Shown here: positions 62,240 through 64,000 of the stretch, one piece after another
Layout of the letters: every line of letters begins with the position of its first letter
Position numbering within the stretch: position 1 is the stretch's first letter
Source: Shinella sp. H4-D48
GTDB lineage: Bacteria; Pseudomonadota; Alphaproteobacteria; Rhizobiales; Rhizobiaceae
Assembly (NCBI RefSeq): GCF_022637395.1
Contig: NZ_CP093337.1
Location: 790,001-854,000, forward strand
Direction of reading: 5' to 3'
Length of the DNA stretch: 64,000 nucleotides
The notes under the pieces: model-generated
What the model was told of the DNA's origin: nothing
The model's input: the letters and a program-made list of their open reading frames with translations, nothing else
Database searches by the model: none
Made by a program: the position numbers and the translations under genes

Positions 62240-62285
62240 GCATTGTCCGACGCCGAAGTGATCCCGCTTCGGCTGGAAATGCTCT
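62240..62285 (-). repeat. Dispersed palindromic repeat, copy B
   Basis: Read on the minus strand it begins AGAGCATTTCCAGCCGAAGC and continues closely similar to copy A at 7873-7919, ending ACAATGC instead of AAATGCTC. It again lies between convergent genes (ureG and the Crp/Fnr gene). Confidence 0.75.
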
Positions 62286-62288
62286 GGA

Positions 62289-62972
62289 TTAAACCCTCTT
62301 CAGCACCTCGGGATCGCCGATATGGACGAGCCGGCCACGAACATTGACGCCGTGATTGCGCAGAAGCGAGAAGGCGCGTGATAGCGCCTCAGGCGCGAGC
62401 CCGAGTTTCCCGGCGAGCAGGCTTTTCTGGTAAGGCAGGCGGAAGCTCGTCGCCTTGCCGTCTGCGGGGCAATGGTCGAGCAAATAGCGCGACACGCGCT
62501 GGGGTGCGGTGTGCAGCCGGTCATCGGCAAGGCTGGTGAAGCTTGCGGCGAGTTGCACGGAGACGATGTTGACAAGCGCGAGCGCGAGATCCGGGCGGCG
62601 GCTTGCGATGTCGCGCACGCGCCTTAAATCGAAGCGGGCGAGCAATGCCGGCTCGGCCGCTTGCGCCGTCGCGGCATAGCGGCCGCCGTCGAGCACCACG
62701 CTCGCGCCGATCAGGTCGCCCGGGCCATAAAGGCTGACATCGGCTTCGCGGCCGTCAGGGTCGAGCTTGTAGAGGCGGATGTAGCCGGAAAGAACGCAAT
62801 GCAGCATGTCGGCGGGCTCGCCTTCCCGGAACAGCATCTGGCGGGCGGGCAGGTTGCCGATAACAGCGATTTCCATCATCGCCGCGACGCTCTCCACGCC
62901 GAGCGAAGCCAGAAAACCTGAATTGAGAAGCGTTTCCCGTTCCCGTGCGCCGGGCTTCATCAGCCTGTTCAT
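62289..62972 (-). CDS. Crp/Fnr-family transcriptional regulator
   Basis: The 227-residue protein has an N-terminal cyclic-nucleotide-type beta-barrel (REGEPADMLHCVLSGYIRLY), a long dimer helix and a C-terminal HTH_Crp domain with LLAGKLGLAPEALSRAFSLL as recognition region. Fnr-type iron-sulphur Cys are absent, so it is not a canonical oxygen-sensing Fnr; DNR-like, nitric-oxide-related or cyclic-nucleotide sensing are options. A GGAGTGAG ribosome-binding site supports the ATG at 62972. A perfect anaerobox lies about 80 bases upstream. Confidence 0.88.
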   Translation of the reverse strand: MNRLMKPGARERETLLNSGFLASLGVESVAAMMEIAVIGNLPARQMLFREGEPADMLHCVLSGYIRLYKLDPDGREADVSLYGPGDLIGASVVLDGGRYAATAQAAEPALLARFDLRRVRDIASRRPDLALALVNIVSVQLAASFTSLADDRLHTAPQRVSRYLLDHCPADGKATSFRLPYQKSLLAGKLGLAPEALSRAFSLLRNHGVNVRGRLVHIGDPEVLKRV

Positions 62973-63048
62973 CGATCTCACTCCATGCTCCCGCAGGCCT
63001 CGTTCTTTCTTCCAGCTGAAACGATAGTCCAGGGCGGGAATACGCGTC

Positions 63049-63062
63049 TTGATTTCGATCAA
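63049..63062. promoter_or_regulatory. Anaerobox (FNR/FixK-type site)
   Basis: TTGAT-TTCG-ATCAA is a perfect match to the FNR/FixK consensus TTGAT-N4-ATCAA. It is centred about 83 bases upstream of the Crp/Fnr gene start. Confidence 0.75.
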
Positions 63063-63068
63063 ACAACG

Positions 63069-63104
63069 TAAAACGGCCGGCGCGACAAATGCCGCACCGG
63101 CCGT
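63069..63104 (-). terminator. Intrinsic terminator of the RND pump gene
   Basis: On the minus strand an 8-bp stem ACGGCCGG/CCGGCCGT is followed by TTTTACG. It lies between the pump stop and the anaerobox. Confidence 0.75.
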
Positions 63105-63124
63105 TCATCTGTGAGCCCGGCGAT

Positions 63125-64000
63125 TTATTCTGCCGCGAGCGTGGAGTGGTGCACCACAGTGAAGGGCTTTCGTTCGCCGTTCTTCTTTTCGAGCGTCTCG
63201 ATGCGCTTTTCCAGCTCTGTCACGGTGCGCGCCGTCTGGTCGGCGAGATGTGTCAGGGCCTGCGGCTCCATGGCCAGCAGCTCGTCATCCTTCTTGCCGA
63301 CGAAGCGGCCGAAGAGCCAGCCAAGGAAGCGCGAGACGTCGTCCATGATCAGGAAGAACGACGGCACGACGACCAGCGACAGCACGGTCGAGACGATGAT
63401 ACCGCCGATCACCGCAATCGCCATGGGCGAGCGGAAAGCGCCGCCTTCGCCGACGCCGAGGGCGGATGGCAGCATCCCGGCCGACATGGCGATGGAGGTC
63501 ATGACGATCGGACGCGCGCGCTTTCGACCGGCCTCGATCATGGCCTCCACGCGCTCCATGCCGGCATGGCGCATCTCGATGGCAAAATCGACCAGCAGGA
63601 TGGCGTTCTTGGTCACGATGCCCATCAGCATGAGAATGCCGATGAGAACGGGCATGGAGAGCGCGTTCTGCGTGAGGATGAGACCGGCCGCCACGCCGCC
63701 GATGGCGAGCGGCAGCGACAGAAGGATGGTGAACGGCTGAATAACATCCTTGAACAGCAGGATCAGCACCATCAGCACGAGCAGCAGGCCGAGCAGCATG
63801 GCATTGCCAAAGGATTGCTGCATCTCGGCCTGAATTTCCGCGTCACCGCTTTCGGCGAACTGCACTGTCGACGGCATGTCGATGCCGGAGGCGATTTCCT
63901 TGAAGCGGGCGGTTGCCGTGTCGAGCGCCACGCCCTGCTGGAGATCGGAGCCGATCGAGACAACGCGGTTGCGGTTGTGCCGCTTCACGGCGCTCGGGCC
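63125..64000 (-). CDS. RND efflux pump permease, C-terminal part (runs off window)
   Basis: The visible 291 residues are the end of a second RND pump. They include QAEMQQSFGNAMLLGLLLVLMV, LSMPVLIGILMLMGIVTKNAILLVDFA, the RARPIVMTSIAMSAGMLPSALG segment and the last helices. After the final helix a helical, coiled-coil-like tail of about 60 residues follows (TARTVTELEKRIETLEKKNG), longer than usual for AcrB. The frame is open to the right edge, so the start lies beyond the window. It is unrelated in detail to the pump at 38087-41176. Confidence 0.9.
   Translation of the reverse strand, partial: GPSAVKRHNRNRVVSIGSDLQQGVALDTATARFKEIASGIDMPSTVQFAESGDAEIQAEMQQSFGNAMLLGLLLVLMVLILLFKDVIQPFTILLSLPLAIGGVAAGLILTQNALSMPVLIGILMLMGIVTKNAILLVDFAIEMRHAGMERVEAMIEAGRKRARPIVMTSIAMSAGMLPSALGVGEGGAFRSPMAIAVIGGIIVSTVLSLVVVPSFFLIMDDVSRFLGWLFGRFVGKKDDELLAMEPQALTHLADQTARTVTELEKRIETLEKKNGERKPFTVVHHSTLAAE

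Noticed and set aside
1-64000. CRISPR arrays, insertion sequences, rRNA genes, replication origins
   Set aside because: No regularly spaced repeats, transposase-like proteins, rRNA sequence or iteron clusters were seen on either strand.

Overview
The window looks like a chromosomal segment of a member of the Rhizobiaceae or a close relative (Rhizobium, Agrobacterium, Shinella or Ensifer type). The evidence is the high GC content, the SciP-type cell-cycle regulator, the heterotetrameric sarcosine oxidase operon, the ureD-A-x-B-x-x-C-E-F-G layout, a livHMGF block followed by a DUF6867-type gene, and a dispersed palindromic repeat of the kind common in rhizobial genomes. I cannot fix genus or species from sequence reading alone.

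Layout. 0-5 kb: a FliJ-like coiled-coil protein, a small GNAT, a PqiA-like membrane protein, sciP, an orphan LuxR-type regulator, mnmA and a tRNA-Met(CAT). 5-6.7 kb: a decayed mobile remnant next to the tRNA, holding part of a contractile-phage tail sheath. 6.7-24.2 kb: a surface polysaccharide locus with three cytoplasmic-type glycosyltransferases, a WecG/TagA transferase, a GT-C transferase, a flippase, an O-antigen ligase/polymerase-like protein, a PCP/Wzz protein and a secreted GH10 glycanase. At its centre is a five-gene operon (HAD-UbiA, DprE1-like oxidase, SMR protein, SDR, class III aminotransferase) that looks like a polyprenyl-phosphate pentose pathway related to mycobacterial decaprenyl-phospho-arabinose synthesis. 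24.5-28.5 kb: an SNase-like protein, a small ORF, an FAH-family hydrolase with a divergent GntR regulator, and a NodT-type outer-membrane factor.

29-33 kb: a quinone/catechol-stress group resembling mhqNOD: a fused ring-cleaving dioxygenase plus hydrolase, an FMN reductase and a second ring-cleaving dioxygenase. 33-41 kb: a chemoreceptor, then an intergenic region with an NtrC-type site, a sigma-54 promoter and a terminator that together predict a nitrogen-regulated small RNA, then a two-adaptor RND efflux operon. 41-50 kb: cysQ, soxBDAG and a dimethylglycine/sarcosine dehydrogenase-like gene. 50-55.6 kb: a branched-chain amino-acid ABC transporter (livHMGF, a small membrane protein, binding protein). 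55.7-62.2 kb: the urease operon. 62.3-64 kb: a Crp/Fnr regulator with an anaerobox upstream and the 3' part of an RND pump that runs off the window.

Much of the right half concerns nitrogen: methylated glycines, amino-acid uptake, urea hydrolysis and a putative NtrC/sigma-54 RNA. The left half is dominated by envelope glycan synthesis and cell-cycle/flagellar control. All functional calls come from motif and family recognition by eye. No searches or folding calculations were run.
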